DNA of 64,000 bases from the NCBI GenBank assembly GCA_936440205.1, contig OW387148.1:25041961-25105960 (forward strand), read 5' to 3'. Shown piece after piece: positions 8,701 through 20,500 of this stretch. Positions within the stretch are counted from its first letter, which is position 1. Each line of letters opens with the position of its first letter. The translations under genes and the position numbers were made by a program. The notes under the pieces were generated by a model. It had not been told where the DNA came from, made no database searches, and saw nothing but the letters and a program-made list of their open reading frames with translations. The stretch is from Lepidonotus clava. Taxonomy: Eukaryota; Annelida; Polychaeta; Phyllodocida; Polynoidae.

Positions 8701-11492
8701 CGTTACCTGCGTGTGCAACAAAAATCTTCAAGTTAAAAAGTGTAAATATCAATTCGGGGATATCTTATAAAAGCAAAAGTTAGATTCAACAATAGGCGAA
8801 ATATATCTGATTTCCCAAAGTATGTCACCTTGGAGAGGAGATTTGGTTACCAGAGATTACAGGTACTAAAAGACTTTTGTCAAGTGGCATGAAGTATTTT
8901 AATTTCTGATTGATAACTTACGGGGAAATAGGATGAGCACTCCAATTTTAAAATAAACGAGAATCTGTCTTATTAACAGTTACCAATTCCAACAACACCA
9001 AAAGTAAAAAGATTCTGCAATTCTTTCGAGAATCCCAACTGATAGATAAAATATAAGAAAGGATCCTAGAGTCTTGGATCCACCCTGGGCCACCCTGTAC
9101 TCCTAACAGGTCATCAAAGGCCGGGTGTGTTGTGTCCTTTCTATGGGACATTGCACATAAGAGACCCCTTGCCACTTTTCAAAATGAGTAGGGTATCACA
9201 CCCAGCGGCAGGTTTCTCCTAAACCGCATCATAGATATGATCACCTGTAAGCTGAAAAGCATTACCTTGTGCAGTCCGAAAAAAAACGTGTGGTTGACTA
9301 GACGTTTAACTACCCCAACAAACAAACAAACAAACCCCTGTTGTGGGTATACATACCGTAAAACCCCTAATTTAAGCCGCGGCTTAAATAAGGGTTAGTT
9401 CCAGAAATATGATCTAATAAGGCCTCAACTTTAAGGGTGCGGCTTAAATTAGGGTTTCACACAACATTGAATACAATGGGATCTCTGAAAAAAAATATGA
9501 TGAATAAATGTCTAAAGATAAAGTCTAAAGTCAGGGTGCGGCTTAAAATAGGGTTCGGCTTAAATTAGGGGTTTTACTCACCTGTCTGTTTGTGGGTGTT
9601 GAGCAGGTCGTGGAGCTGCTCGGCGTCCAGCTCGGAGTAGGGGTCGTTGGCAAACTGCTTGTAGACGACCTGAGGGGTGACCCCGCTCAAACTGATCACA
9701 CTGCCCACATCCCCGGGCTGAGAGCTGACCACCGCCGCATTCTCCAGCTGAATGTCCGACTGGACGGCTGGCCGCGACTGAAAGTAGGGGGTGGTGATAG
9801 AATTAAACTTTTTGGCGAACAATTCTTATGGGATTAGCTAATTGAAAAAAATAAGCAAATAAATATAGGATATTTCAGTTATTCTATAGGGCCTATGTCA
9901 TGTACGTTCCCTACCGTTCTTTTGGAAAATTTACGGCCAATCTTGAAAAGCTTCGTTAACCTTTCTTCATAATATCATTGACTGGCAAATCTTTTTCTTT
10001 TTTTTTCAATAAAAGATCGTGTTCGTGAACACCATAGATTCATGCGGTAATCGGGAATTCATGCGTGTAGATTGCATAGATCAAGCCGTTGCTGGCTTAG
10101 AAATTGCATTGTTCTTTTATGTGACCAAGATAAGTCTTACCTCACTAAGGTAAAGCCTTTTGGTGTATGAGGGTATACTCCCCAGTTAGCACATTAAAAA
10201 GTATGCACAGTATATTCTCCGCACCTTTTCAAGGAAACATTGGATCATTCTATATTCAAGCTATGTCCAAGAATAGATTGCTTCTCTGGCTGTCCACTGA
10301 TGTGTAATTTCACATTTTTTAGAATCACATACCAAATTAATGTCAGGGAAAAAATTGAAGTGAATGTATTGGAGTATAACCGTGTTCAGGGCCCTTCTGG
10401 CTCATCCATATAGTGGGCAGTTATTCTGATTGACAGGGATAGTGTCGGTCACTATATTGAGAGCTTTAAATTGCTAGCACTAGTCTTAACAACCACTGGC
10501 ACAAATCATAGCGCTGGGAAGGGGTGGCCATAGTGCAGGTATAGGTAAGCCAGGTGTAGCATAGATAAGTTGATCCAAAGAAGTACATTTTTGGTATTTT
10601 TCTAGTTACATCTGTCCATTGCTCTCAAAGTCAACTTCAAGCATGTTATATCACAATGTACACATCTACCGAAACTTACTTCATCTACTTTTATGTATGC
10701 ACATGTTTCACATTAACATACATTTCAGACTTTTTTTAACATTCGGTAATATTTCCTCTGAAGTAATAGGACTTCAAGAGGTGTTTTCGACCCAGTTTTA
10801 CAGAATAAAGGTGCACTTGAAAACAGTTTTAAAAGCCAATGGTATCGAAGAGTAATTTTTGCTGTATACCTGCCCAGCAGGAGTACACTGGCCCCGTAAG
10901 TACTGGTTAGGTACAATTTGGGTAATTCTCGACAGTCAAGAACGCAGCCCAGGTCAACATAAGAGGTGTGCCATAAGTACACTAAAATTTGATGTTAGAT
11001 CTAAATAGTATGATCCCTATGATTTTTATAGTAAATCGATACTGGATATTGCTAGAGTCAGCAATTGCATAAATAATAGAATAATGATACATTTTATACT
11101 TATCAATAAGCCGTGTAACTGTTCTTTTATGACCAGGTTGTCCCCTTTTTCTCCAAATTACATGTATAGGCCTACTCAAATTCCAAAACGGCGTGATGGA
11201 TTTAATGTGATTTGTACATTATTTTTTTGAAGCTTCCCTTTCTTAAAATAATACTGTATGTAAATTATGTCCATTTCAATCAGGGTAATAGAAACCTAAT
11301 ATGCCGGACCGAAATATATCATGCAATTATGTATTTGATTGTTTCGATATAGAGTTTGTTTGTTCTAATCAATTAAATCAATGGTCAAAAATACCGTCTC
11401 GTAAAAGAATTCTCACTTACCGGTCTCCTCTTACTGACGACGCCCGGGCAGCAGGGCCAGTACCCGCAGAGCCGACTTACCCACAGAGACAT
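5744..11492 (-). CDS. Calpain small-subunit-like penta-EF-hand protein, gene B, 8 exons, 232 aa
   Basis: Probable calcium-binding PEF protein, either a calpain regulatory partner or a sorcin/grancalcin-like protein. Exons: 11492-11421, 9777-9582, 8654-8581, 8404-8336, 8212-8131, 7767-7651, 7213-7152, 5770-5744; they sum to 699 nt in one frame. The start ATG (11490-11492) has A at -3 and an in-frame TAG 24 nt upstream. N-terminus Cys/Trp/Arg-rich (LCGYWPCCPG); linker 25-70; EF1 about 70-89; EF2 loop 114-125 canonical; EF3 loop 144-155 ends in Gln, so probably does not bind calcium; EF4 RYSDKEGRVNFGDF; EF5; C-terminus FIQLTMYG. Intron phases match the PEF half of gene A, and the 69, 117 and 27 nt exons match in length. 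No protease or C2-like exon was found between 9.8 and 17.5 kb. A shorter N-terminus (MSLW) is possible by an alternative donor. Length suits calpain small subunit (about 268 aa in human) or sorcin (about 198). Confidence 0.82.
7152..7213 (-). CDS. Gene B exon 7 (EF-hand 5, diverged)
   Basis: 62 nt ending TCSFSSDE, compared with ESSFRMDE in gene A exon 18. Acceptor is a long T tract ending TTTAAAG; donor GAG|GTGAGG. Phases fit on both sides. It is the least conserved exon, so the pairing surface of EF5 may differ. Confidence 0.72.
7651..7767 (-). CDS. Gene B exon 6 (EF-hand 4)
   Basis: 117 nt: RYSDKEGRVNFGDFVAAAVR and LKLML, clearly paralogous to gene A exon 17 ([14 protein letters not shown]). 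Acceptor CAACAAG, donor TTAG|GTAGGT. Confidence 0.92.
8131..8212 (-). CDS. Gene B exon 5 (EF-hand 3, probably inactive)
   Basis: 82 nt: DVFEKHDLEKQGYFDKAQF and on to AEIIQETT. The loop's last ligand is Gln155 instead of Glu, so calcium binding is doubtful. Acceptor TTTTTCAG, donor ACAG|GTGAGC. Confidence 0.9.
8336..8404 (-). CDS. Gene B exon 4 (EF-hand 2 loop)
   Basis: 69 nt, 23 codons: IDQSGKMGFREFQELIEDLH and on to VWL. Canonical calcium ligands across the junction (Asp114, Asp116, Ser118, Glu125). Donor CTG|GTAAGA. Confidence 0.9.
8581..8654 (-). CDS. Gene B exon 3 (EF-hand 2, first half)
   Basis: 74 nt, acceptor TTTGCAG, encodes FEGFSYDTCRAMLATRD, aligned with [17 protein letters not shown] of gene A exon 14. 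Same donor sequence GAT|GTATCC as gene A. Confidence 0.85.
9060..9340 (+). repeat. SINE-like repeat, long type, 5'-truncated, in gene B intron 2
   Basis: Starts near GGATCCACCCTGGGCCACCC and ends CCCCAACAAACAAACAAACA. Immediately followed by the MITE at 9358. Confidence 0.75.
9358..9577. mobile_element. Small TIR element (MITE) abutting gene B exon 2
   Basis: 220 bp with perfect 22-bp terminal inverted repeats GTAAAACCCCTAATTTAAGC(CG) at both ends and extra GCGGCTTAAATTAGGG motifs inside. Superfamily unclear: no target duplication can be assigned. The right end stops 4 nt from the exon 2 boundary, so its first bases GT fall at donor positions +5 and +6. Confidence 0.8.
9582..9777 (-). CDS. 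Gene B exon 2 (linker and EF-hand 1)
   Basis: 196 nt. Starts SRPAVQSDIQLENAAVV and ends with the EF1-like NDPYSELDAEQLHDLLNTHK. Acceptor CTACTTTCAG with a good pyrimidine tract. Donor ACAG|GTGAGT, whose +5 base appears to be the first base of an adjacent MITE. Phase 0 in and 1 out, as in gene A exon 13. An ATG at 9822 reads in frame through the acceptor and is an alternative, less likely, start. Confidence 0.88.
11421..11492 (-). CDS. Gene B coding exon 1 with two possible donors
   Basis: 72 nt long form (24 codons) ending CCG|GTAAGT at 11421, or 12 nt short form (MSLW) ending TGG|GTAAGT at 11481. Both donors are strong, and both end in phase 0, matching the next exon. GC-rich in an AT-rich region, as for a first exon; 5' UTR continues to about 11580. 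The exon has no homologue in gene A, so its link to exon 2 rests on phase and splice signals only. Confidence 0.6.
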
Positions 11493-11600
11493 ACTTCCCA
11501 CCTCTCCTGACCACTACAAACTCTATCCGCTGGGCAAATCTGAGAGTAGAGTGGACGCAGTCTGCGAACGGCTAGCTTATAACAAACCAAGTGACGACCC
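11493..11600 (-). promoter_or_regulatory. Gene B probable 5' UTR and core promoter
   Basis: GC-rich island immediately upstream (minus sense) of the gene B ATG, contrasting with AT-rich sequence beyond 11600. An in-frame stop ahead of the ATG supports a 5' UTR. No TATA box stands out. Confidence 0.4.
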
Positions 11601-12764
11601 TCAGATTTGAAAAAAATATCAGTCACATACTCCCCATAATTATAATTATTAGGCTATAGTTGTGTAGTGCCGGGTTGGAGCATTCGACTCGCGTCATTTG
11701 ACTCAACGTCTCCAAACCACAGAGCATTGTTTTCTCTAGCTATATTTTATGAAATTATTAAATAGATAAAATATAAACATATGCCAAGCTCACAAAAAAA
11801 AATTCCTCGGTCTCAGGGAAGAATATATGCGACAACATTAGCTTTATATTACTCAATGTACTCATAAATGTTCACTTTAGTAATGATGAGTGCCACCATC
11901 TAGGCTATGGTGCTGTATATATGTTATGAAACTATCTACCCAATCCTTAGGACTAGTCATTTTAAAGTATTTATGACCAGCCCGATACTACGCTCATGGA
12001 CTGTTAACTAGTCACTGTCATAAGACAAGTGTGATCACTCAAACCAAGGTGCTGTATATATGTTATATAAGTTAAAGATGCACTCACGAGCATCTTTATG
12101 TGATGTTGCTAGTAAAAATGTTAATCTAAGTTTTTATAATTTGTTTGGTGCTAAAGCGAGTGAAAAGATAAACACTCATTCTTACACTCCTTTTTCTGTA
12201 TCCGCATACTGCATTTCTAGTTGACAGTTTAAGATAGTTTGGATACGATTATTTCTAGATTACTACATTTGGCTAGATCCCTATTCTTACTGGACTGCAT
12301 GCCCACAGTTTGATTTTCAAGAGCTAACACTGGGAACCTTATAATTCCCGTCTGCGGTGGTGTATGGCTAATCTCCCAATCACCAACACGCACTGTAGTC
12401 TATGTGTGTACATATACCAAAATACACACACGAGTGGGAGGGGTCGCGTCGGCGAGTTCCTTTTATGAAGAATTAAGAGGGCTACATTTAATGAAAAATA
12501 CATAGGCCCATTGGCATTTTAGAAACTTAATTTGTAGGACTATTATCTAAATAAGACAACTGGGACATTCATGAATCTAAACGGCTTATATTATCTACCA
12601 GGTAATACGTGTTTCTGGTCATTATTGACCGTGATATTCCATATCAAAAAAATGTGAAAACCAGAATTTCCTGATTTCAACTTAACTTCTATTCTATTGA
12701 ACAAGACTGATAGTAAGTTTAATGATCTAATCAATGAAAAATCAAGGTGGCAGAAGAATAATTA
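11601..12764. other. Intergenic, no gene seen
   Basis: AT-rich. Contains two direct copies of GGTGCTGTATATATGTTAT at about 11909 and 12049, about 140 bp apart. Nothing else recognised. Confidence 0.5.
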
Positions 12765-13330
12765 GTTTATGAGGGCCGTGTCTATTCTCACATCTAAAAC
12801 AAACCACACATCTAAAAAATCAAACATCCACGGACCCATGCGTGATGACTACACACATCCAAGGGCCCATGCCCGATGACTCCACACATCCAAGGGCCCA
12901 TGCGCGATGACTCCACACATCCACGGGCCCATGCACGATGACTGCATACATCCACGGGCCCATGCGCGATGACTAGACGGCCACACGCGATTATTTCCGT
13001 CAGCGCGAATGGGCCCGTGGATGAGGAAAATAGACGGTCCCGTGCGTCAACGCGAGTGGGGAGTGCACATCCACACCTCCGCATGGACGTCGAGTCATCG
13101 CGCATGGACGCCGAGTCATCGCGCATGGACGCCGAGTCATCGCGCATGGATGCCGAGTCATCGCGCATGGACGCTGAGTCATCGCGCATGGATGTTGAGT
13201 CATCGCGCATGGTCACACATCCACGGTGCTGACACGACCATAGTTTCCTGGTGGATGTGGAGAAATCATCGCGCATGGGCCGTGGATGTGTAGATGTGTG
13301 GATGTGTGAATAGACGGTACCGTTTATGAG
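12765..13330. mobile_element. Mutator-like MITE with 9-bp target duplication and internal inverted minisatellite
   Basis: Perfect 9-bp direct repeats GTTTATGAG at 12765-12773 and 13322-13330 flank a 548-bp element. Ends: GGCCGTGTCTATTC and, inverted, GGTACCGTCTATTC (10 of 14 match). A 9-bp target and GG-starting ends suit the Mutator superfamily. Inside, about five 29-bp units with CCATGCGCGATGACT face six 21-bp units with AGTCATCGCGCATGG, making a large inverted structure. Open frames on both strands with repeated peptides are by-products of the repeats. Confidence 0.82.
13083..13213 (+). repeat. 21-bp tandem repeat, six units
   Basis: Unit CATGGACGCCGAGTCATCGCG with small changes, part of the right arm of the MITE at 12774-13321. 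CpG-dense against AT-rich flanks. Confidence 0.9.
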
Positions 13331-16093
13331 TGCATCAAGCAATAGCTGTTTATCCTCAGATAATGTTTTCCTAAACTAGCGCCACGTTAACCGCAGCCGA
13401 CAAATACCATGTAAGGCGTCCATAAAGCTCCAGTTGTTGGCACCATTCTTTACATTGGTCCAGTACTTACAATCGGCGGTAGAAAGGGATACCTGCCGAA
13501 CTTTCATGACCATGGGTCCAAGCTGCAATTTCGGAGACTTTATCAAATAACGTTTCCTTGGCGCCAAAAGCGTTGGCGCGAAAAAGCTTTTCTTTTTCTT
13601 TACAGATTTCAATGCGGTTTAGTTTCAATAGATAAAAACAAATTAAGTCGATGGGGACATGTATGGATTACGCTTCATACTAGGTTACATTTTGGAATGG
13701 CACTATGCTAATGTATTGCGGAAATCTGTAAGGAATAAAGGTTTCTCTTACAATCTAATTATTCCGTAAAAAAATATGTGGTAAAACAATAATTGCACTG
13801 CAAAAACATTATATCGCAGGGTTCCTGTCAATAGTAGCGAAATTTGACGATCCCTGAAAGCCCATGAGACACAGATTTCTGTCTTAGGAAACTTTTTAAC
13901 CAAAAACCTCATGCCTTTTGGTGCGGCCATCACTGTAGCTATCCCTATGGGTTAGGGACCGATGTCTAGACCATTGCACCAGGCCTCTGTTTACATTGTG
14001 AAGAGTTTCTCTGTCGGACGTGTGAGTGTAGGAGGTGACATGTTTGTCAGCGTGTGCCGATTACAGGACCACTCATTATTTACAACAGCAGATTGAAGCC
14101 ATACATAGACTTATAACAGAGGCATGGGTTTTCAGTAAAACTAAAATTAATGTTTACTATTATGACTGCACACATAAAGAAAACAAATTCCTTTGGATAA
14201 GGCGCCGCACTTCAAAGAAGAATTAGGGGGAACTTTAGATGAGTGGCCCCAATGGTGTAAAAAGGAAATCCATAAGTTTCTCTATGCAAAGCTGGCTTGT
14301 TATCCCTGTACTATATATACTTTGTTTTTTCTCAGAGCAAGCCATCATATATTTTGGGGAGATTTCGTGTACTCATATAGCGAACGAGATTCTTGAGAGC
14401 AATGGTGAACTTCATTGCGATCACTATGTAAGGCTTTGTTTTATTTATGATATTTGATTGATATACAATGCTATTCAATACAAGCCTAATACCGTTCCAT
14501 GAGATGCGCTTTGACACTAGGAAAAATGCAGATTTGTAATTTATACAGGGATATAATATTCTGACGCAGAACAACTTCGATAACTAAACTAAAAAGAAAA
14601 CATGCTGTTTCATGATCGGACTTGATTTGGCCGCAAGTTTTTATCGTAACACCTATGTCTAAGATCTAATGGGTAGAATCAATAATTGTTGATTTGAACA
14701 ATCGAAGTGTAAGAGGCTGTTGATCCTTGATGTCTGCTATGATATTTGTTATCATATGATGTTTGTTATCAAAGATAATGATTGGTGTGGGTTGGTTAGC
14801 ACCGTTAGGCGTAGGCCTATAGCCAAAATGGGATATTAGTACTGAGACTAATACTTTGTCAATCAGACTTTTTATGCTGAGTAGGTATACTGTTAATTCG
14901 GAGTGATCAGCAAGTGGAACTCGCCGGGAGAGAATCAGATAGGAAAACCTTGTAGGCATGTACAATATGTTTGGTTAGTGGATATACCAAGTGTATATTG
15001 TACTGCAAGTTTACCAAGTATCCTAAAATGAAACATTTCTATAACTTAAGCTTGGTTAGCCAGTACATCTCCTATGACAAGCTGGTGCACTAAACTACAC
15101 ATACCATTATACGAGCATATACGAAGCTCGCAAACTTAGAAGTGACTTATACATTCTATCCTGTATAACAAGAAGTAAAATAGCTTCAAAGTTTCACTCA
15201 TGCATGAGCGATGGTCATCCTGCAATGAACTAAATCTTGTAACAAAAGCATTATAATCTTTTACCACCAACAGGACCCCTTTCCCTAAACACCCCCCTCC
15301 CACCACTAGTAGGCTGTTTGGAGTATGAGTACTGACCACCGACACTACTCTGCTGCTGTCACACACAGCGAGGGGAGGGGTTTATGTATTGCCAATCACC
15401 TAGTACTGAATGACTTATCACTCACCCACCTTGACCAGTCCACCCACAGGAGACAGTGGAGGTCCTAGTGTGAAGGGATGAGGGCTATTTGGCTCAAGCA
15501 GTGGTTCTGTAACCCACTTATGGCTTCTAACACTGCCTTATTCTAACAACAATTGGAGTACAATGCTTTTCAACTGCTGAGCATGAGATTGTGTAACCGG
15601 TCATTAATAACAAAGAGAATTGAATGACTAAAGACCTGACCGATTGAGGGAGTCCCCCAAATAACTACAATACTATATAGATATAACTATAGAAAAAGCT
15701 AAAGCTAAAACTAACTTATCTAGTGTTTTATTGTTATGTTAGACAGTTACTGTATATTAATCTGTTCTGTCATAGTTATCTAGGACATCTGTCCAATAAG
15801 TTGAATTCCTTTCACTCCTCCGAATCTGTATTAAAGGTAACCCATGCGTGTTATTGAAACTGGGTACCAGCGGTTATTTGGATCTTGGGTTCTAGGACGT
15901 CTTTCAAACTTCCAACCTCAAATTTGCTGACGCAGTTTAATCTGACGGAATATTGAAAACAACAAATGTAATCTTACATCAACAATCAATTACCCGCTGA
16001 AGATAGATGCAAATAGACATTGGTTTGAATTAGACTGAAGTTGCGTCCGGTGAAATGAAACGATTGAAAGCGTGGTTTAACATACAAACATTC
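13331..16093. other. Intergenic between genes A and B, no gene seen
   Basis: Searched on the minus strand for calpain protease or C2-like exons that would extend gene B; none found. One minus frame at 13376-13612 is open but resembles nothing known. Confidence 0.5.
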
Positions 16094-17559
16094 TTTATTC
16101 TTAAGGGCATGTATTAACAATTTTTACAGTGGACGTTTGGTATGGAGAATTCAACAATGGTGATCTGCATAGTGTTTGGTATCATGCAACAGATTGCTTC
16201 TGTGTTGGAACATTTACTCTTATAGACAGTATCATTAAGCAAATAATTATAAATGTTTGTATTGAACTATTTGTCTTACACAACCACAATATCAACTACC
16301 TGTTTAAAGGAAATATAATGTTCTGATCTATTTTAGACCGGACTATATTTCAAATAATACTGTACTAAATTAAGTAATTCTAACGAGAGCCCTATACAAA
16401 ACAGGAACTATTCCATCATGCAAACTACGTACTTTAACATAATTATATAAATACCTTTTTGGCTTTGCCTTTCAATATTCAACATGGGATTCACACAATA
16501 GATTCTACACTACATCATGCGTCATCAAACAGTTGATTTGGTTACAAAATGCACTCATTACATGCGCAGATGATAATAATAATTCTACAAAAAAAATCAC
16601 AATCCGATTTCCTTCACCAATTACAGTATAAGTGCTATAGAGTTTTTTCGATAAGGGTGAAGGAGAAAATAACCTCACATAATGAGAGCTGAGCTTTTAG
16701 TTTTAGTTATGGTGGATAGAGATATTCACCCATAACATTTTTGCTTTAAGCTCAGTTTTCATTATACAATGTATTTTTATTGCTTTTGTTCTGGGAAGTC
16801 GATAAGGGCAGCGTACTGGGCTTTCACATCGACCCAAGCTACATACACTCTACTAAAATATAGGGACAATGGACACCTCGTAATATTGACACTGGTAGAC
16901 TAGGACCATTTCTATACAAAGGATTACAGGAAACTTTTTTCCTAATGAAACATTTTCTCTTTCTGATGAAACGTTCTCAACTTCAAAGATAAGTCTTCTG
17001 TCAACTAATTATAAGTAAACAGCAGATATCACGGTAATAGAAGTGTGAAAGACAGGTAATTCTCAGACAGGCACATTTTTATTCCCCAACAGTAGAAAAT
17101 AAGGATCCAAAAATATGTTAAAGATATTTTGACTTTGTTTTAGACAAAACTCTTCCTAATGCTTTTTTTCCACAGTAGCAGCATTCAGTGTTCTACCTCA
17201 TTCTGAGTGAGTTCATCTAAATCCCCTTCATTGTATTTTCTAACTCATTTTAAAAGCGGGAATATCTAATTTACAAATACTGTTTTAATCTGGTATATGC
17301 ACTCCAATTCACTGTGGGCAGTACAACGTCAGGGAAACTCTTTTGTCGTCATAAAGATTATTTAAAACTTCCATATTCCATAAGGCACTTTCATGTTCAA
17401 CCATATAAGGTTCATCTACATGAGATATCATACACTACATCGTCTTAATCTGCAGGTCACTCGGTTTTACAGAATATGTTTAAGACATTGTATCATTCAT
17501 AGCCTGCAGGTCATCATGTTGTCAACAAGCTGCCACAACCTCTGCCCGTGTGTGACGGT
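16094..17559 (-). other. Calpain gene A probable 3' UTR with poly(A) signals
   Basis: No coding potential is seen here. AATAAA hexamers on the minus strand lie at about 17087, 16776 and 16094-16099. The last is followed by a GT-rich stretch and is a plausible distal cleavage site, giving a 3' UTR of roughly 1.45 kb. Which signal is used cannot be told. Confidence 0.5.
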
Positions 17560-17586
17560 CTAAGAGTACATGGTAAGCTGAATGAA
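17560..17586 (-). CDS. Calpain gene A last coding exon 19
   Basis: 27 nt coding FIQLTMYS then TAG at 17560-17562. The tail QLTMYS is the classic calpain C-terminus. Acceptor TTTACAG. The 3' UTR continues to lower coordinates. Confidence 0.94.
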   Translation of the reverse strand, partial: FIQLTMYS

Positions 17587-20500
17587 CTGTAAAGAGAGAA
17601 AAATTAAGGATGGTTAGTTGAAGGACAAAAGTATAAATTCAATTAAATGTCTCATTGAATAATGAATAAATGTTAAAGTTATTCTCAGAAATAAACATTG
17701 AATAGCATAGTGCATGAAGAAGTATGTCGATAGTATACTAGATGCCATCCGAAATTGTTCAGTCGTAATGATCATAATAAGCAAAGATTTTCCATAAACT
17801 TCACAATACTGCTACACGCTGAAAACATGTCAGGTGGTATTAGAAAATGAATTAATCTTTTAATATAGAATACATCATCCGAATTCATATTCATGCGAAC
17901 GACTTACTAATGAGCCTGGAACTTGCCATTCATACATGGAGTCCTACCGGTAGTTACTCTAAACATTTTGGACTTATAGAAATAATTATAAAGGTATGAG
18001 ACTTTGATAGTAAAGTTAAATCTTACCTCGTCCATTCTGAAGCTGGATTCCCCTGCTCCCTCCTCGTCCTTTTCTTTGAACGCCTCTGCAAAAGGGAAAA
18101 ATAAAATCGTTTGAAATAAGACATTTAACCGGTAGCCGATAAGACATTGAATCAATCAAGTTAATGTAAGCTTCATTTGAAAAAATCACAGAACTATTTA
18201 AATGTAAATCTACAAATTCGAATATGCCTAATAGGCGAATATAAATTTTGTCAAACATTATTACATTTACCTCTTTAAGATTTCACAAAAAGAAAACCCG
18301 AAGTATTTCTCTAATCCCTTTGAATGGAAAAGACCCACAAGATATATTCAAAACTTTTAAAGCACTGAGAGCTGATTGATGACCTGCGATACTATAATGT
18401 TTTGATAAGACCTTAATAAGTTTCATTTACTTACGGAAGAGCCCCTTAAGTTTGATGACGCAAGCTACAAAGTCGTCGAAGGCTACGTGTCCCTCTTTGT
18501 CGCTGAACCGCAGCACGATGGCGTTAAACGTTGAGTTGCTCACCCGTAGACCTGGAGGCAGAACCCGTCGATCATTTTAGTAACTCAAACACTTTAAGGT
18601 CTCGGAATACGCAGGTGGTAACTACAGGGAAAACTACTCAATCACTACGAGAATGGGCAGCTAGAAATTTAAGGAAATGTTTTGGTTCCTTTTCCAAGGT
18701 TTGATCATTGCTACAAACCTATAATTTTACATGCGTGTAGCTTTACGATGAATAAATAAATGACGCAGAGTAAAATTGCAGTCGGTGAATGAATTAAAAC
18801 TATTTTGATATTCAAAACAATCCGTGAAGTCGTATTAAAGGAGAGGGGAGGTCGAGGGATGTTTCATTCATATCAGTCTTTAAAAAACAGAAATGTAATC
18901 AACCGAGGAATTCATTTTGGTAAATAATTGGTAATCCCTTTTTTCTTGGAGACCTTTAGAAAAAGGGATCAAATAAATAACATGAAAACAAACTGTACAG
19001 AAAATAGAGGTGCCCTCTTGCTTTTGTCTTTTTAACTGTACTCCAAATGACTAACAATATTTCAAAGCAGTCGAATTTCGAATGTTTTTTTTAAGATACT
19101 GTCTTGCTGTAACCATTTTTCTGTTCATTTGACATTTGGAAAGTAGTTACAAAAAGGCACCGGTATTTTGTTTGAATTCTTTTCAAAATGAAAAATAGCG
19201 TCAGGAGTGACTTTTCGTAACAATGGAACCTTAAGTAAAATAAAATGGGATAAAATAAAGTACGTTAGAGTATATCCCATGCGAAGTCACAATAACAAAC
19301 AACAGGTTTATTTGTAAAACTGTCACTGTCACACCGTTAAATCAGTGTCAATGTCTTCATAGGTCAAAACGTAGGCTTGTCAGTAGGTGTTTCAGTAAAG
19401 TAAAACAAATGTAAAACATTGTATCATAAGTCTATGATAAGACAATGATTGTAAAACATCGACCACCGGCAGGTCCAAAGCCTTCCTATAGCATTGTAAA
19501 GCTTCTGCAACCTACTCTATACCCTTTTTGTTAAGCTATTAAACCGTAAAGCTGATACATAGCCGTTATACAAGACAATACACTCACTCTTATGTGAAAC
19601 ATTAAATGACTTTGTCCCCAGTTATTGAAATGAATGAAAAAACTTGATAAAATTATACAATTTATCGTAATCATTATACCCATTTTGTAATTAGAATTAT
19701 GATGATGATAAATTTGAATAGAGATTTGTCACAATCTCATTAAAATGAACACGTCGAAAGAAGCCCCTTTGCATAATATTTTTAAGGAAGCCATAGTTGA
19801 CTAGAAATCATAACCCTGACTGTTATGGTCTATAATACGAGCTGTATTGATTAACAAGAAGCTATGCAGAGTTTAAAAAGTAATAGCTAAATTTGTTTAG
19901 ACTTTCAGAAGAACACACACCAGATTTGAAATATGAATATTGTACATGAGTATAAAAGAACTACTCGTATATTGTTGGATGAGAGAAACCTTCAGAGTGC
20001 AGAATAGGGACAATTTTATATTACTAGGATATAATGTTGCTAAAAACATGATATCATTTTCTTGTCCTGACTCTATCCTAAACTGACTACTTATCTATTT
20101 CTTATTCATATACTATACTTTGAACGTGTAACAGGACAAATACAAAGAGGATAGAAGGAGGAGAAAGAAAGGAGAAACTACTAGGGAAGCATATGGAATG
20201 TTTCATCTGAATATATGAAAGTTCGATGTAATTTGTACTGCAAACAATCTATCTGTTTGCGAAAAAATAATTCCTTCCTAAACAATAACAACTTTGATTT
20301 TCTTACTGGTAAGTTTTGTGTATTTGCGATGGGGAATCTTGCCTTGTATGGAGCAATATATAGATGTAGGATAATTGGGGAGGGGGCATGCCTACTAACA
20401 CTGGGGGTTTTAAGAGGGGAGTTTAGCAGCGCTTCTAGTTAGTGTGAGGAAGATTTAACAGTAGGCGTCTCAGAGGGTCAAGAGTGCAGAGAGGAAAAGC

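Noticed and set aside
9582-9822. Single-exon start of gene B at ATG 9822
   Set aside because: The sequence ahead of 9777 is a textbook acceptor with pyrimidine tract, and an in-phase first exon with an upstream stop exists at 11.4 kb. Kept only as an alternative.
12812-13342. Open frames on both strands with repeated peptides (MRDDSAS and MDAESSR types)
   Set aside because: They are translations of the 21-bp and 29-bp repeats inside a MITE; 21 is a multiple of 3, so frames stay open by chance. No start context or splice support.
13376-13612. Possible extra calpain exon upstream of gene B
   Set aside because: The frame does not resemble any calpain domain and ends in a stop; no conserved junction.
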